A DNA stretch of 42,619 bases from positions 1 to 42,619 of the forward strand of contig UROC01000010.1 of assembly GCA_900549345.1 (NCBI GenBank), given 5' to 3'. The position numbers were made by a program, and so were the translations under genes. The notes beneath the pieces are model-generated. The model searched no databases. It was not told the DNA's origin and saw nothing but the letters and a program-made list of their open reading frames with translations. The stretch comes from an uncultured Collinsella sp. (GTDB lineage: Bacteria; Actinomycetota; Coriobacteriia; Coriobacteriales; Coriobacteriaceae). Shown in pieces: positions 15,036 to 23,051 of the stretch (its first letter is position 1; the number at the start of each line of letters is the position of its first letter).

Positions 15036-15845
15036 ATGATTGGAACCCGCACTTCATCGTCCTACACCCCGCATGTCAACGTCGACCCCGCCGACCGCCC
15101 ACTCATCCTCGTCGCACCGCGTTGGGAAGAGGCAAAGCCGTTTTTGAGCGAGACGCTCTCCCCCAACGAGGAAATCGCAAGTGTCTTTGTCGATGCCATT
15201 CTTGCCGCCGGCGGCCTGCCGCTGCAGATGTCCATCACCGAGGACATTGAGGTTATCCGTCATTACGTCGATATCGCCGACGGCATCGCTATTCCCGGCG
15301 GCCCGGACGTCAACCCCAAGCGCTGGGGCGACGAGCGCCCCTACGACCCCACACTGTGCTGCGAGATTCGCGACCGTTTTGAGTTTAAGCTGGTTAACGA
15401 GGTGCTCCGCGCCAAAAAGCCACTCTTTACCACCTGCCGCGGCACGCAGCTGCTCAATGTCGCCACCGGCGGCACCCTGTGCATGGACGTGCCGAGCCTG
15501 GGCGCTCGCGAGGGCCGCACTCAGTGGCGCCATACCCACGTGCTCAACGACCCCGTGCATCCCGTCGAGGTCGTGCCGGGCTCGCTGCTGGAGCGAGCGC
15601 TTGGCGGGCACAGGCTGATCCAGACCAACTCGGCACATCACTGCTGCGTCGATCGTCTGGGCAAGAGCACGCGTTTGGTCGCCAAGGCAACCGACGGCGT
15701 TCCCGAGTGCATCGAGGTCGAAGGCCAACCATTCTGCTTGGGCGTGCAATGGCACCCCGAGTACACCTGGCAAACGCTCGAGACCGACTTCAACCTGTGG
15801 AAGTCGTTTGTAGAGGCGGCAGCCAAGGTAAAGCAGGCTCGTTAG
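15036..15845 (+). CDS. Class I glutamine amidotransferase / gamma-glutamyl hydrolase (peptidase C26)
   Basis: A 269-residue enzyme of the PuuD-like group, which hydrolyses gamma-glutamyl amides such as gamma-glutamyl-GABA. Seen: IADGIAIPGGPDVNP, the nucleophile elbow TTCRGTQLLNVATGG (Cys134), and the His/Glu pair in GVQWHPEYT. The start at 15036 has no strong ribosome site; a short frame beginning at 15007 ends in TGA overlapping this ATG, so coupling is conceivable. It directly follows a glutamate-type importer, suggesting a role in glutamyl-compound use; this is inferred. Confidence 0.88.
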   Translation: MIGTRTSSSYTPHVNVDPADRPLILVAPRWEEAKPFLSETLSPNEEIASVFVDAILAAGGLPLQMSITEDIEVIRHYVDIADGIAIPGGPDVNPKRWGDERPYDPTLCCEIRDRFEFKLVNEVLRAKKPLFTTCRGTQLLNVATGGTLCMDVPSLGAREGRTQWRHTHVLNDPVHPVEVVPGSLLERALGGHRLIQTNSAHHCCVDRLGKSTRLVAKATDGVPECIEVEGQPFCLGVQWHPEYTWQTLETDFNLWKSFVEAAAKVKQAR

Positions 15846-15879
15846 CTTACGAACCACACCGGCTAAAACCATCCATGCC

Positions 15880-15921
15880 AGGGGGGGGCGGACACCAACT
15901 ACGGTGCCCGCCCCCCCCCTG
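15880..15921. terminator. Bidirectional hairpin between convergent genes
   Basis: A run of eight G (15881-15888) followed by CGG pairs with CCG followed by a run of C (to 15919), with an inner CACC/GGTG stem. It lies between the convergent amidotransferase and ABC exporter genes. The G and C runs are also prone to length error in sequencing. Confidence 0.75.
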
Positions 15922-15949
15922 TATTTGATATGCTAGGCCCACTAACCCG

Positions 15950-17569
15950 TCAGGCAATTTCAATCACCTCATCGCATGCCGAAATAAGCACAGGGTCATG
16001 CGTAGCGATGAACGTGATATGTCGCCCTTTTCTTTCCTTAATGATTTCGATAAACGCCTGCTTGCTCTGACTGTCAAGTGCAGATGTCGGCTCATCAAAC
16101 ATCATCACGTCCGGGTTTTTCAGCAGCTGGCGAATTATCGCTATTTTTTGTTTCTCCCCCCCTGAAATGTTGTTCTGCTTATCGTCCAGCTCGACATCAA
16201 GTCCACCACTTGAATCGACCATCTTTTTAAGCCCCATTCTCTCAATGAGGCTCTCAAGGTCACGCTCTTCAGTGCTTCTGCAGCAAAGAGTTAAATTGTC
16301 CCGTATCGACCCCTCGGTCAGGGGCGGCTCCTGCTCAGTAATCCCGATATTGCGCTTCCGCAGCGCATAACGGTCCAGAGAGCTCAGGGGCTTGTCGTTA
16401 ATCCAAATATCACCCTTGCAGTTTTCTGGATCGCAACCGCTTATCACATCCAGCAGCGTGCTCTTACCGGAACCGTTCGGCCCAACGATTCCGTATACCT
16501 TTCCTTTTTCCAAAGAAGCTCGAATGTCTCTGAACGCGGTTTTTTCAGACCCAGGATAGCTATACGCCAGCTCGGAACAGCTCACCTCGTAAACATCGGC
16601 GAGGATAATGGCCCCATTTGAGTCCTCTGGCATGTCCAGCAAGCGCCGCAAACGCTCGTAGGATACTTTTGACGTTTGATAGTCCTTGCCCAGCGCAAGG
16701 AAGAATTCAATAGCCGAAGAATAATAGGAGTAATAGCTTAGCGCCGTCATAAGATAGCCGGGCAGCAAATTGCCGTCGAGAACTTCCTTTGCGCCCAGGA
16801 TCAAGATTCCACCCTGTGCCAAAGATGTGACGACAGTGTTGGCAAACGTAAAGGTCGCATTAATTTGCTGGTTCTGATAAACGCAACGATATAGCTCTGC
16901 AAAAGAGTGCTCAAGCCTTTGCTTGAAAACCTCGAATAGAACATGTCTGCGGATAAATTGTGCGTTGCTAAGCTGCTTCTCCAGATCGGAAAAGAATCGA
17001 GCCTCCTGCTCTTGAGCCTCGAAACTTCTTGCGAACAAACACTTTTTGAAAAGCGAATAGACCGCGCCACCTATTATGCCAAGAGCCATACACAGCATTG
17101 CCAGGCGACCGTTTATGGTCGCCAGGACAACAAACACCACAAGCAACGTCACTATATTGCTCACGCTTTGGACACTTGCGTTTATAACAAATATCACCAA
17201 ATCGTTAGCGTCATGATTAATCTGTTGGTTGTAATATGAGGCATCAAAATTAGAAAAGAAGGCCCGTGGTAGCCTTTGAACGTGACTTATCACCTCTTCA
17301 TTCAATGCAAATCCCACATGTGTTTGCAGATCGACATAGACCAGCTCACTGACGCAATTCAAACCGGCTCGCACAATACCCAGCGCTGCTATCCCAGCGC
17401 CGATGGCGATTGCGCTTTCCCCATCTCGCGCGACACCGACAAAGTTGTTGACCAGTTGTCCCGTCAGAAAAGGAATTGCGAGACCAACCATAAGCGAGAG
17501 CAGGCACATTAGAAGATAGGTTATATACTTTGGATTCTTGATTATTGTTCTTGCGCAGAGATTAAACAT
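15950..17569 (-). CDS. ABC exporter (fused membrane and ATPase domains) of the RiPP cluster
   Basis: A 539-residue half-transporter: six membrane helices (about 18-290) followed by an ATPase domain. Seen: Walker A GPNGSGKST (363-371), signature ISGGEKQK, Walker B VMMFDEPTSALDS and H-loop ATHDP. There is no N-terminal C39 peptidase domain, so leader removal, if any, must be done by another protease. The start overlaps the radical SAM stop by 8 bp, so it is the last gene of the leftward operon. It probably exports the modified six-Cys peptide. GC is lower than in the flanks. Confidence 0.88.
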   Translation of the reverse strand: MFNLCARTIIKNPKYITYLLMCLLSLMVGLAIPFLTGQLVNNFVGVARDGESAIAIGAGIAALGIVRAGLNCVSELVYVDLQTHVGFALNEEVISHVQRLPRAFFSNFDASYYNQQINHDANDLVIFVINASVQSVSNIVTLLVVFVVLATINGRLAMLCMALGIIGGAVYSLFKKCLFARSFEAQEQEARFFSDLEKQLSNAQFIRRHVLFEVFKQRLEHSFAELYRCVYQNQQINATFTFANTVVTSLAQGGILILGAKEVLDGNLLPGYLMTALSYYSYYSSAIEFFLALGKDYQTSKVSYERLRRLLDMPEDSNGAIILADVYEVSCSELAYSYPGSEKTAFRDIRASLEKGKVYGIVGPNGSGKSTLLDVISGCDPENCKGDIWINDKPLSSLDRYALRKRNIGITEQEPPLTEGSIRDNLTLCCRSTEERDLESLIERMGLKKMVDSSGGLDVELDDKQNNISGGEKQKIAIIRQLLKNPDVMMFDEPTSALDSQSKQAFIEIIKERKGRHITFIATHDPVLISACDEVIEIA

Positions 17570-18854
17570 GAGCTGAATCCAGTTCCGAAAGCAATCGCTG
17601 AGCCTTCTCGGTCAAAATCAATCGTTGGCGCACCTGATACCTTTGAGATACGCACTGTTTTGACCCTCCATGAAGAGCGTGATTAGGGCAACCTCCCATG
17701 CATGAGGGATAGGCAAAACACTCTTCACACTCATGATCGCTCGGCTCATAGTTTAGCCATTGGACCAGCTGAGCATTCATCCTCGGCCCTTCGGCAAGCG
17801 TACCGACGCAGCGTTCACGCATCCCGATTTCGTCCCAACATTTATAAAGATAGCCCTCCGGATCCACTACAAACGACCCTGCACAAACGGCACCACAAAT
17901 AGCCGGATTAAAGCGCACCGTCAGGTCAACGTAGAACCCCCTATCAACTGCATGACTATAAAAGTCCAACTCTTCCTGAGAAAACGCCTCCATCGAAAAA
18001 CAACTACTGTCACTTGGGCACGTATCGTTAATATTGTCGACAGGCGCCAGATAGAATCCAACCTTGTTTTTAAGGCCCTTTTCCTCGAGTGCATTCAGCA
18101 AATCGCTAGCACCGACAATGTTATGGGCATCGACATTGCACCTGATAGAAATATCCAACAGATGCGTGACTTTAGAAACGTTGTCTAGAATCGCATCGTA
18201 CGTCGGCTGTCCGTTCCGCAAGAACCGCCGAGAATCGTGGTCCTTTCGAGACCCGTCCAAGGTTATTTGAGCCATCTTGACGTCACAAGCCGCGAGAGTC
18301 TCGGCCACTTCTGGCGTCAGAAGATATCCATTTGTAACGATGGATGCCGAATAGGAGCACTCTGGATTAAGGATCGCCTTTATACGCTCCGTAAGCCGCT
18401 GAATTATATCGACTTGCAGCAACGGCTCTCCACCATACCAACCGATCTCAAGCTCGCTCAGCCCCCGTGAACGCTCCTTCACGAATGAGACAAGCCGGTC
18501 TTCAACCTCCGGAGTCATTGTCGTTTTGCGTTGTCCTTTTTCATAACAGTATGGGCAACAGAAGTTGCACTCCAATGTCGGGGCTATCGTCATGCCTAGA
18601 GAGCGATTGGAAAATCGAAGAAGACGGCCTATCGCCTTCATTTCCTCTTTTTCGTCACGATCATCTTCTAACAGCATTCCTCCTTGAAGCAACGCTTCGC
18701 GCAATTCATCTGGCTCCCATTCGGTTCCCGATACCATGCGGCACATACTTTCTGCATGTTGTTTATCCAACGAAAGGATCGCACCGGTCTTCGCATTCAT
18801 CACCAGCGTTCTTTCGCCGTGGTTTTCAATCAAGTTGTATTGAGACGGCCTCAT
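17562..18854 (-). CDS. Radical SAM/SPASM peptide maturase
   Basis: A 430-residue enzyme expected to build thioether (Cys to alpha or beta/gamma carbon) links in the precursor at 21293-21421. Seen: an N-terminal recognition-type region (1-85), the radical SAM motif CX3CX2C at C96/C100/C103 (CNFCCPYC), the GGEP SAM-binding motif (WYGGEPLLQ), and a complete C-terminal SPASM set: CX9GX4C, then CX2CX5CX3C (CEECFAYPSCMGGC), then a final Cys. This would hold two auxiliary clusters. It resembles Cys-rich-peptide maturases (CcpM-like) as I remember them. Start 18854 (MRPSQYN) follows GAGGG; a TTG 21 bp upstream is the only longer option. Confidence 0.93.
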   Translation of the reverse strand: MRPSQYNLIENHGERTLVMNAKTGAILSLDKQHAESMCRMVSGTEWEPDELREALLQGGMLLEDDRDEKEEMKAIGRLLRFSNRSLGMTIAPTLECNFCCPYCYEKGQRKTTMTPEVEDRLVSFVKERSRGLSELEIGWYGGEPLLQVDIIQRLTERIKAILNPECSYSASIVTNGYLLTPEVAETLAACDVKMAQITLDGSRKDHDSRRFLRNGQPTYDAILDNVSKVTHLLDISIRCNVDAHNIVGASDLLNALEEKGLKNKVGFYLAPVDNINDTCPSDSSCFSMEAFSQEELDFYSHAVDRGFYVDLTVRFNPAICGAVCAGSFVVDPEGYLYKCWDEIGMRERCVGTLAEGPRMNAQLVQWLNYEPSDHECEECFAYPSCMGGCPNHALHGGSKQCVSQRYQVRQRLILTEKAQRLLSELDSAHV

Positions 18855-18875
18855 ATGATTATCCCTCACAAACAA

Positions 18876-19694
18876 TCAAAGAAATCTCGACCGCAATTGG
18901 TCGACGGTAAAGCAAATGGCAAGAACGCTTGCTACGTTAATCAGGCAGTCAATTAAAATCGAGGTGCATTGACTATCCTCCAACGGGGTCACGCCGCAAA
19001 TCCACATGAGCATCGAGGACGGAAACGGAAGCATGGAATTGGCTCCGACCTGTATGTAGATCGTTACGACGTTGACAAGCAACAGCATGCCAATAGGACC
19101 GAAGCCGGATCCAAAATAGGAAACAACGATCACGCAAGAGACCACGTATGCAAGGCAGACCGCACTCGCCAGAAGAAGTCGATCGCAAAACATATTCAGG
19201 TTGAAATACTGTTGAGCATCCAAAACGATTGCGCAGTTAAGACAGTACAAAACGACACTTGACAGGATAAACGCGCCCAATAGGGCGAAAGAAGACAGCA
19301 TCGCTCGCGCAACGGTAACGCACGCCCGCTTCCCTCCCCGAGCCTCCGACAGCCCCCACGGTTCCTCGACAAAGCTCGAACTGACAAAGCGTGGGACAAC
19401 GCAAGGCGCGACAAGCGGAAAGAACAATGCATGAGCCAACGGGGCCACATTGAACAGCAAGCCGCGAAAAACCTCTGCATTACCAAATAGAAGGGCGTCC
19501 TCTGCCGACAGTTTAAGCGTCGGGTCTGGGAAAAAGCCCAAAAAACTGCCCTCGCGGAGGCTACAGAACCACATCGGGAAAGAATTAAGCTGCAATATCA
19601 CCATACACGCATAAATTGCCAGGATTAAGACGTACGTCCATTCGCTCACATGCATCAATTCTGAATGGAGGAACCTTTTAATCTGACGAGCCAT
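18876..19694 (-). CDS. ABC-2-type permease subunit 2 of the RiPP cluster
   Basis: A 272-residue membrane protein with about six helices and no enzymatic motif. With the neighbouring permease and ATPase it forms a probable LanFEG/BcrAB-like transporter that removes the mature peptide from the membrane (self-protection). ATG 19694 has GGAGGTG 7 nt upstream, located inside the end of the preceding permease gene (17-bp overlap). It is 21 bp from the radical SAM start. It has no clear named homologue that I recognise; the role comes from gene order. Confidence 0.75.
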   Translation of the reverse strand: MARQIKRFLHSELMHVSEWTYVLILAIYACMVILQLNSFPMWFCSLREGSFLGFFPDPTLKLSAEDALLFGNAEVFRGLLFNVAPLAHALFFPLVAPCVVPRFVSSSFVEEPWGLSEARGGKRACVTVARAMLSSFALLGAFILSSVVLYCLNCAIVLDAQQYFNLNMFCDRLLLASAVCLAYVVSCVIVVSYFGSGFGPIGMLLLVNVVTIYIQVGANSMLPFPSSMLMWICGVTPLEDSQCTSILIDCLINVASVLAICFTVDQLRSRFL

Positions 19695-20502
19695 TGAGCA
19701 CACCTCCGACACGACAGGTCACGAGAGCGTAAATCAATACCGATAGACAGCCAGCTGCCACGCCATATCCCAGAAGCGTCAGCTGCCCCATATCGCTATA
19801 CCCAAGGGCGCATCCGGCTCCAAGGTACGGCCCCGGAAGGAGGAAGATCCATCGCAAGGATGGTATAGGTGCCTGAAGGAAGGTTCCGTAGAGCGTCAAG
19901 CTCATGACAAATCCAATTATTATTACAGCCCCGCTCAATACAGCGCTGCCTGTAATCCGATAGATGGTCATCGTCTCCAACGCAACCGATATCACCAATA
20001 CGGCGTTGATTATCATCGCAGGCAAAAATGCAGCCAGCATGCCGTGCGTGTAGTTTTGCCCCCCACGCATTATGGCTATTGCAAACAAAAGAAGGCAAAG
20101 TGCGCTATAAGCTGCACCGACTATTAAAGCAGACGAAAGCACATGTGCCAGAGCCCCATTAAAGCGGGCGAGACCTCTTGCTGAAGAAATTCGGTATCCC
20201 TCTTTATAGCCATGCTCCTGTAAAAGCACCAAACAAACGATGAGTGGAACGAACAGGGATGTACCGGCAAAAGCGCTGCGCGCAAGGGACTCATCAGGCG
20301 CAGAAGGATCGATTGCATTCCAGAGGAAACCAATATCCTCCCCACAAACGCCATAGCCAAAGCCTAGCAACGTTGCTCCGTTATTTAGAAAAACACCGAA
20401 GAGAAGACCGCACGCCAACATAAGCGTAAGACCAAACTGCGCCGGAAACATCCTGTGTAGACGCATCATATCTGCCTTTATGGGATGGATCGCCCGCTTC
20501 AT
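19678..20502 (-). CDS. ABC-2-type permease subunit 1 of the RiPP cluster
   Basis: A 274-residue membrane protein, about six hydrophobic segments, with a large outside-facing loop after the first helix (about 45-75), typical of ABC-2 permeases of bacteriocin immunity systems. It starts by ATGA overlap within the ATPase stop codon, so the ATPase and this subunit are coupled. The second permease overlaps its 3' end. Substrate inferred from the cluster to be the six-Cys peptide. Confidence 0.78.
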   Translation of the reverse strand: MKRAIHPIKADMMRLHRMFPAQFGLTLMLACGLLFGVFLNNGATLLGFGYGVCGEDIGFLWNAIDPSAPDESLARSAFAGTSLFVPLIVCLVLLQEHGYKEGYRISSARGLARFNGALAHVLSSALIVGAAYSALCLLLFAIAIMRGGQNYTHGMLAAFLPAMIINAVLVISVALETMTIYRITGSAVLSGAVIIIGFVMSLTLYGTFLQAPIPSLRWIFLLPGPYLGAGCALGYSDMGQLTLLGYGVAAGCLSVLIYALVTCRVGGVLNGSSD

Positions 20503-21224
20503 AGCGAGACCGCGTTCATCAAGCGCCTGTAATATTCTTTTAGGGACGACGCCTCATCCCTTATGACATCCATCGATTCCTTTTTCAGCAGTTCACCGTC
20601 ATGAATAAACACGCAACTTGTTGCAACCGATGCCAGCTCATCCAAATCATGGCTAGAGATGAGCATGGTCTTACCCTGTTCTCGATTCAATCGGCCGATA
20701 AGGGCCCATATACTCTCGATGCCCAGCGGGTCCAACCCATTTGCCGGCTCATCGAAAATTAGTACATCGGTGTCGCCCAACAAAGCCGTAGCTATATCCA
20801 GTCGCCGTTTCATTCCCAGAGAAAAACTGCTCACGCTCTTTTTCTCATCGACGTCCAGCCCGACTAGGCCCAAGACGCGAGGAACCTCACGTGTCTCATC
20901 GAGCCCCCATTCCGCACATCGGATCCGAAGATTCTCCACCGCACTGAGGGATTGGTATGCTCCGCTGGAATCTGGCACATAGCCGACACGCGTACGCATC
21001 AGGCTCAGCTCTTTTTTCGACTTGCCTCCAAAGAGCTCCACGCTCCCCGACGATGGCTCACAGAGGCCCAGCACTATTTTAATAAGCGTGCTTTTGCCCG
21101 CCCCGTTTGCACCAACAAGGGCGCAAAGTTCAGACTGATTCACCTCGAAGGAAACGTCATGCAACACACACCGTTTTCCATAGCGCTTTGACACCTTTGA
21201 TAGCTTTATCGCTGATGCGCTCAT
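20499..21224 (-). CDS. ABC transporter ATP-binding protein of the RiPP cluster
   Basis: A 241-residue ATPase of the BcrA/LanF branch. Seen: Walker A GANGAGKST, Q-loop region GYVPDSSGAYQSLSAVENL, signature FSLGMKRRL (SLGMKRRL is typical of this branch), Walker B LIFDEPANGLDP and H-loop SSHDL. It is the first gene after the precursor and its terminator, with GGGAGG close to ATG 21224. It would drive the two permeases that follow. Confidence 0.9.
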   Translation of the reverse strand: MSASAIKLSKVSKRYGKRCVLHDVSFEVNQSELCALVGANGAGKSTLIKIVLGLCEPSSGSVELFGGKSKKELSLMRTRVGYVPDSSGAYQSLSAVENLRIRCAEWGLDETREVPRVLGLVGLDVDEKKSVSSFSLGMKRRLDIATALLGDTDVLIFDEPANGLDPLGIESIWALIGRLNREQGKTMLISSHDLDELASVATSCVFIHDGELLKKESMDVIRDEASSLKEYYRRLMNAVSL

Positions 21225-21245
21225 TGGCCTCCCATTCTGCTTGAT

Positions 21246-21284
21246 AACAAAACCGCTGCTGCCAGACTGTCGCCTGGCAGCAGC
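21246..21284 (-). terminator. Terminator/attenuator directly after the RiPP precursor gene
   Basis: Arms GCTGCTGCCAG (21255-21265) and CTGGCAGCAGC (21274-21284), 11 perfect pairs with an 8-nt loop, followed on the minus strand by GGTTTTGTT. It starts 8 bp after the precursor stop. Partial readthrough would make the precursor mRNA much more abundant than that of the downstream enzymes. Confidence 0.9.
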
Positions 21285-21292
21285 TGCAACTG

Positions 21293-21421
21293 CTAGAAAT
21301 TAACAACACACAAGTTTTTGCTGCAGTTATTGACGCAGACGCGTGCTCCACAGAATGCCTTGCAGTAACCGTTGCACCCACCACCGGGGTCCACATAACT
21401 CGGCTTTACAATCCAGCTCAT
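21293..21421 (-). CDS. Six-cysteine RiPP precursor peptide
   Basis: A 42-residue peptide too short for routine ORF calls. It starts MSWIVKPSYVDPGGG and has Cys at 16, 20, 24, 29, 33 and 38 (CX3CX3CX4CX3CX4C), ending in VVNF. The ribosome site AAAGGAGG is near-perfect, 5 nt from ATG. Six evenly spaced Cys upstream of a radical SAM/SPASM enzyme, exporter and ABC immunity genes mark it as the substrate of thioether formation (ranthipeptide or sactipeptide class). The N-terminal 15 residues would be the leader, which is very short; GGG at 13-15 could be a cleavage region. It resembles, from memory, Clo7bot-type Cys-rich peptides. The bridging pattern and activity are unknown. Confidence 0.88.
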   Translation of the reverse strand: MSWIVKPSYVDPGGGCNGYCKAFCGARVCVNNCSKNLCVVNF

Positions 21422-21459
21422 ATCGTTCCTCCTTTCTTTTATCGTTCGTTCTTGATGTT

Positions 21460-21488
21460 ATTGTTTGCCGATAACTTATATTTGTCAA
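21460..21488 (-). promoter_or_regulatory. Promoter of the RiPP cluster
   Basis: On the minus strand a consensus TTGACA (21483-21488), 17-nt spacer, AACAAT (21460-21465). It lies 38 bp upstream of the precursor start, after the terminator of the HTH/DUF2975 operon. Confidence 0.7.
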
Positions 21489-21490
21489 GA

Positions 21491-21528
21491 TAATTAATAA
21501 ACAAAGAACCCGTGTTAGACACGGGTTC
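21491..21528 (-). terminator. Terminator after the HTH/DUF2975 operon
   Basis: GAACCCGTG (21506-21514) and CACGGGTTC (21520-21528) with a TTAGA loop, followed on the minus strand by TTTGTTTATTAATTA. It isolates the RiPP promoter from upstream transcription. Confidence 0.85.
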
Positions 21529-21566
21529 CGTTACACTGATATTTCGTTATAGTTGTTCTTTTTATG

Positions 21567-21896
21567 CTACTCGTCGCTCAAATCTACAGCGAAGACCGAT
21601 GTCGGAAGCGACGCCTCATTGCCTCTGCCATCCCGCATCTGCCTCACGGCATTCTTCGCGCGCTCGACAATAAGTTCCTCGAGCTCTTTCTCGCTCACGC
21701 GCTGAATAATATCTCCCGGTTGACAATCAAGCTCATCACAGATTTCAAGAAGCGTCTTAAGACGAATAGCTTTAATTTTTCCGTTTCTTAGCTTAGAAAT
21801 ATTAGCCGGAGTATGCCCCGTGGCACGAATCAGATCAGAGCTGGTCTTTCCGGTCTTAAGCAGCTGCGTCTCAAGCTCGATGATGAGATAGCTCAT
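21567..21896 (-). CDS. Cro/CI-type HTH regulator (YozG-like)
   Basis: A 109-residue DNA-binding protein. The helix-turn-helix spans about residues 18-60 (TSSDLIRATGHTPANISKLR, then IKAIRLKTLLEICDELDCQP), the form of short XRE proteins paired with DUF2975 membrane proteins. The C-terminal 40 residues are charged. GGAGGAAAC precedes ATG 21896. It lies 8 bp downstream of the DUF2975 gene. It might act on the RiPP cluster next door, but its own terminator separates the transcripts. Confidence 0.85.
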   Translation of the reverse strand: MSYLIIELETQLLKTGKTSSDLIRATGHTPANISKLRNGKIKAIRLKTLLEICDELDCQPGDIIQRVSEKELEELIVERAKNAVRQMRDGRGNEASLPTSVFAVDLSDE

Positions 21897-21904
21897 GTTT
21901 CCTC

Positions 21905-22465
21905 CTACACAAGCTCGTCAGACTGCTCCTGGAGCAGCGAGGCATAGCTCCAGATCACCGAGACAAACAAACAGACGGCCGCGCCGATAAGCGACCCCGC
22001 GTCAAAGGCAACGCCCTGGCAAATCGCGATAACGAAGGAATGAGGCACGACGCAAAGCTCCAGCCCACCAATGGTAAGATTGACCGATCCATAGGCACCA
22101 ACAAGCGAAACCGCGGCGTTAACAGCAAAGGCAAGCGCGAGAACACGGATAAGCCGCACATGCGCCCTGGTAAAGGGCGATACGCCCCGCGAAATGTCAC
22201 GGCTGATTCCGCACAAAACGACAAGCGAAACACTCACGACGAGTGCCAGGCACAGCCCGCTTGGGATAACGATGCTCCCGCCATCGAGAAGCGTCACGAC
22301 ACCGAAAGAATCGACAGAAACAACGTTTGCAACCGCATACCAGATCACGTAAACAACCAACGCGGCAAAAGCGACGAGCATTCCCGCAAAAACGACCGCC
22401 ATGCAAAAGCCAAGCTTCCTTACAGTCTCGCCCGCCTTGGCCATACGCTGAACGCTGTTGGACAT
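21905..22465 (-). CDS. DUF2975 membrane protein (YoaS-like)
   Basis: A 186-residue protein with four predicted membrane helices (about 20-45, 68-92, 105-128, 150-175) and the DUF2975 layout, ending LLQEQSDELV. The family almost always sits beside a YozG-type HTH gene and is thought to modulate that regulator; the molecular role is not established. Start 22465 (MSNSVQRMAK) follows GAGGGTGA; the longer open frame upstream has no ribosome site. Confidence 0.82.
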   Translation of the reverse strand: MSNSVQRMAKAGETVRKLGFCMAVVFAGMLVAFAALVVYVIWYAVANVVSVDSFGVVTLLDGGSIVIPSGLCLALVVSVSLVVLCGISRDISRGVSPFTRAHVRLIRVLALAFAVNAAVSLVGAYGSVNLTIGGLELCVVPHSFVIAICQGVAFDAGSLIGAAVCLFVSVIWSYASLLQEQSDELV

Positions 22466-22580
22466 ACACTCACCCTCATCGAATCTATCGTTATCCGAAT
22501 AGTTTATCGAACAACGATATGGATTGCATGCGGAAAGCCCCGCCAGTGCGCGAGAGTGAATTTTTGGACACTTACCGAAC

Positions 22581-22644
22581 GAGCGTGGATAATCTCCCAC
22601 TTTGAGACCGCCACCGGGCCTAAAACGGGAGATTATCCACGCTC
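22581..22644. repeat. Perfect 18-bp inverted repeat, family E
   Basis: GAGCGTGGATAATCTCCC (22581-22598) and its exact complement (22627-22644), 28-nt loop. It lies between the DUF2975 and Hpt genes, both read leftward. No U tract. No second copy was found in the window. Confidence 0.85.
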
Positions 22645-22670
22645 ATAGTCATCACAATGCACGTAAGCTC

Positions 22671-23027
22671 TTATTCAGCCGCCTCGCGTAAGGCCGACAT
22701 TGTGGCCGCATATTGCTGCTGCAGCGCATGCATTCCCTCACGAGCGCCGTCAACAGTATCGGCACCGCGCAGCGCTTCGGTCACCACGACCGCCGGCTCG
22801 AACAGATTATCGAATCCCAAGTTCTGGCTCACGCCCTTGAGCGTGTGCGCTGCCATAAACGCACCTTCGGCGTCTCCTGCCGCCATGGCGGCCTCCAGCT
22901 TGTCCATGCTCTCGTCATCCAAAAACTTGAGGGCAAAGCGGGCAAGCATTTCCCCGCCCATCAGCCGAGCGCACGCGTCGTCATAATTAGCGCCGATCTT
23001 CTCATACGCCTCACGCATGGAAATCAT
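22671..23027 (-). CDS. Hpt-domain phosphotransfer protein
   Basis: A 118-residue four-helix protein. The phospho-acceptor His61 is in AAHTLKGVSQNLG, the standard Hpt motif. It would pass phosphate to or from the receiver domain of the protein encoded just upstream (24 bp gap, same operon). No histidine kinase is seen in the window, so the phosphate source is elsewhere. Start 23027 has AAGGAG 10 nt upstream; a second ATG 9 nt inside is possible. Confidence 0.9.
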   Translation of the reverse strand: MISMREAYEKIGANYDDACARLMGGEMLARFALKFLDDESMDKLEAAMAAGDAEGAFMAAHTLKGVSQNLGFDNLFEPAVVVTEALRGADTVDGAREGMHALQQQYAATMSALREAAE

Positions 23028-23051
23028 GGATTAAAAACTCCTTTGGTCAAA

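Noticed and set aside
15007..15039. Leader peptide before the amidotransferase
   Set aside because: A short frame ends in TGA overlapping the ATG, but it has no ribosome site and no repeated codons suggesting attenuation.
15881..15919. Frameshift or phase-variable tract (G8/C9 runs)
   Set aside because: The runs lie outside coding sequence and form the two arms of a terminator-like hairpin.
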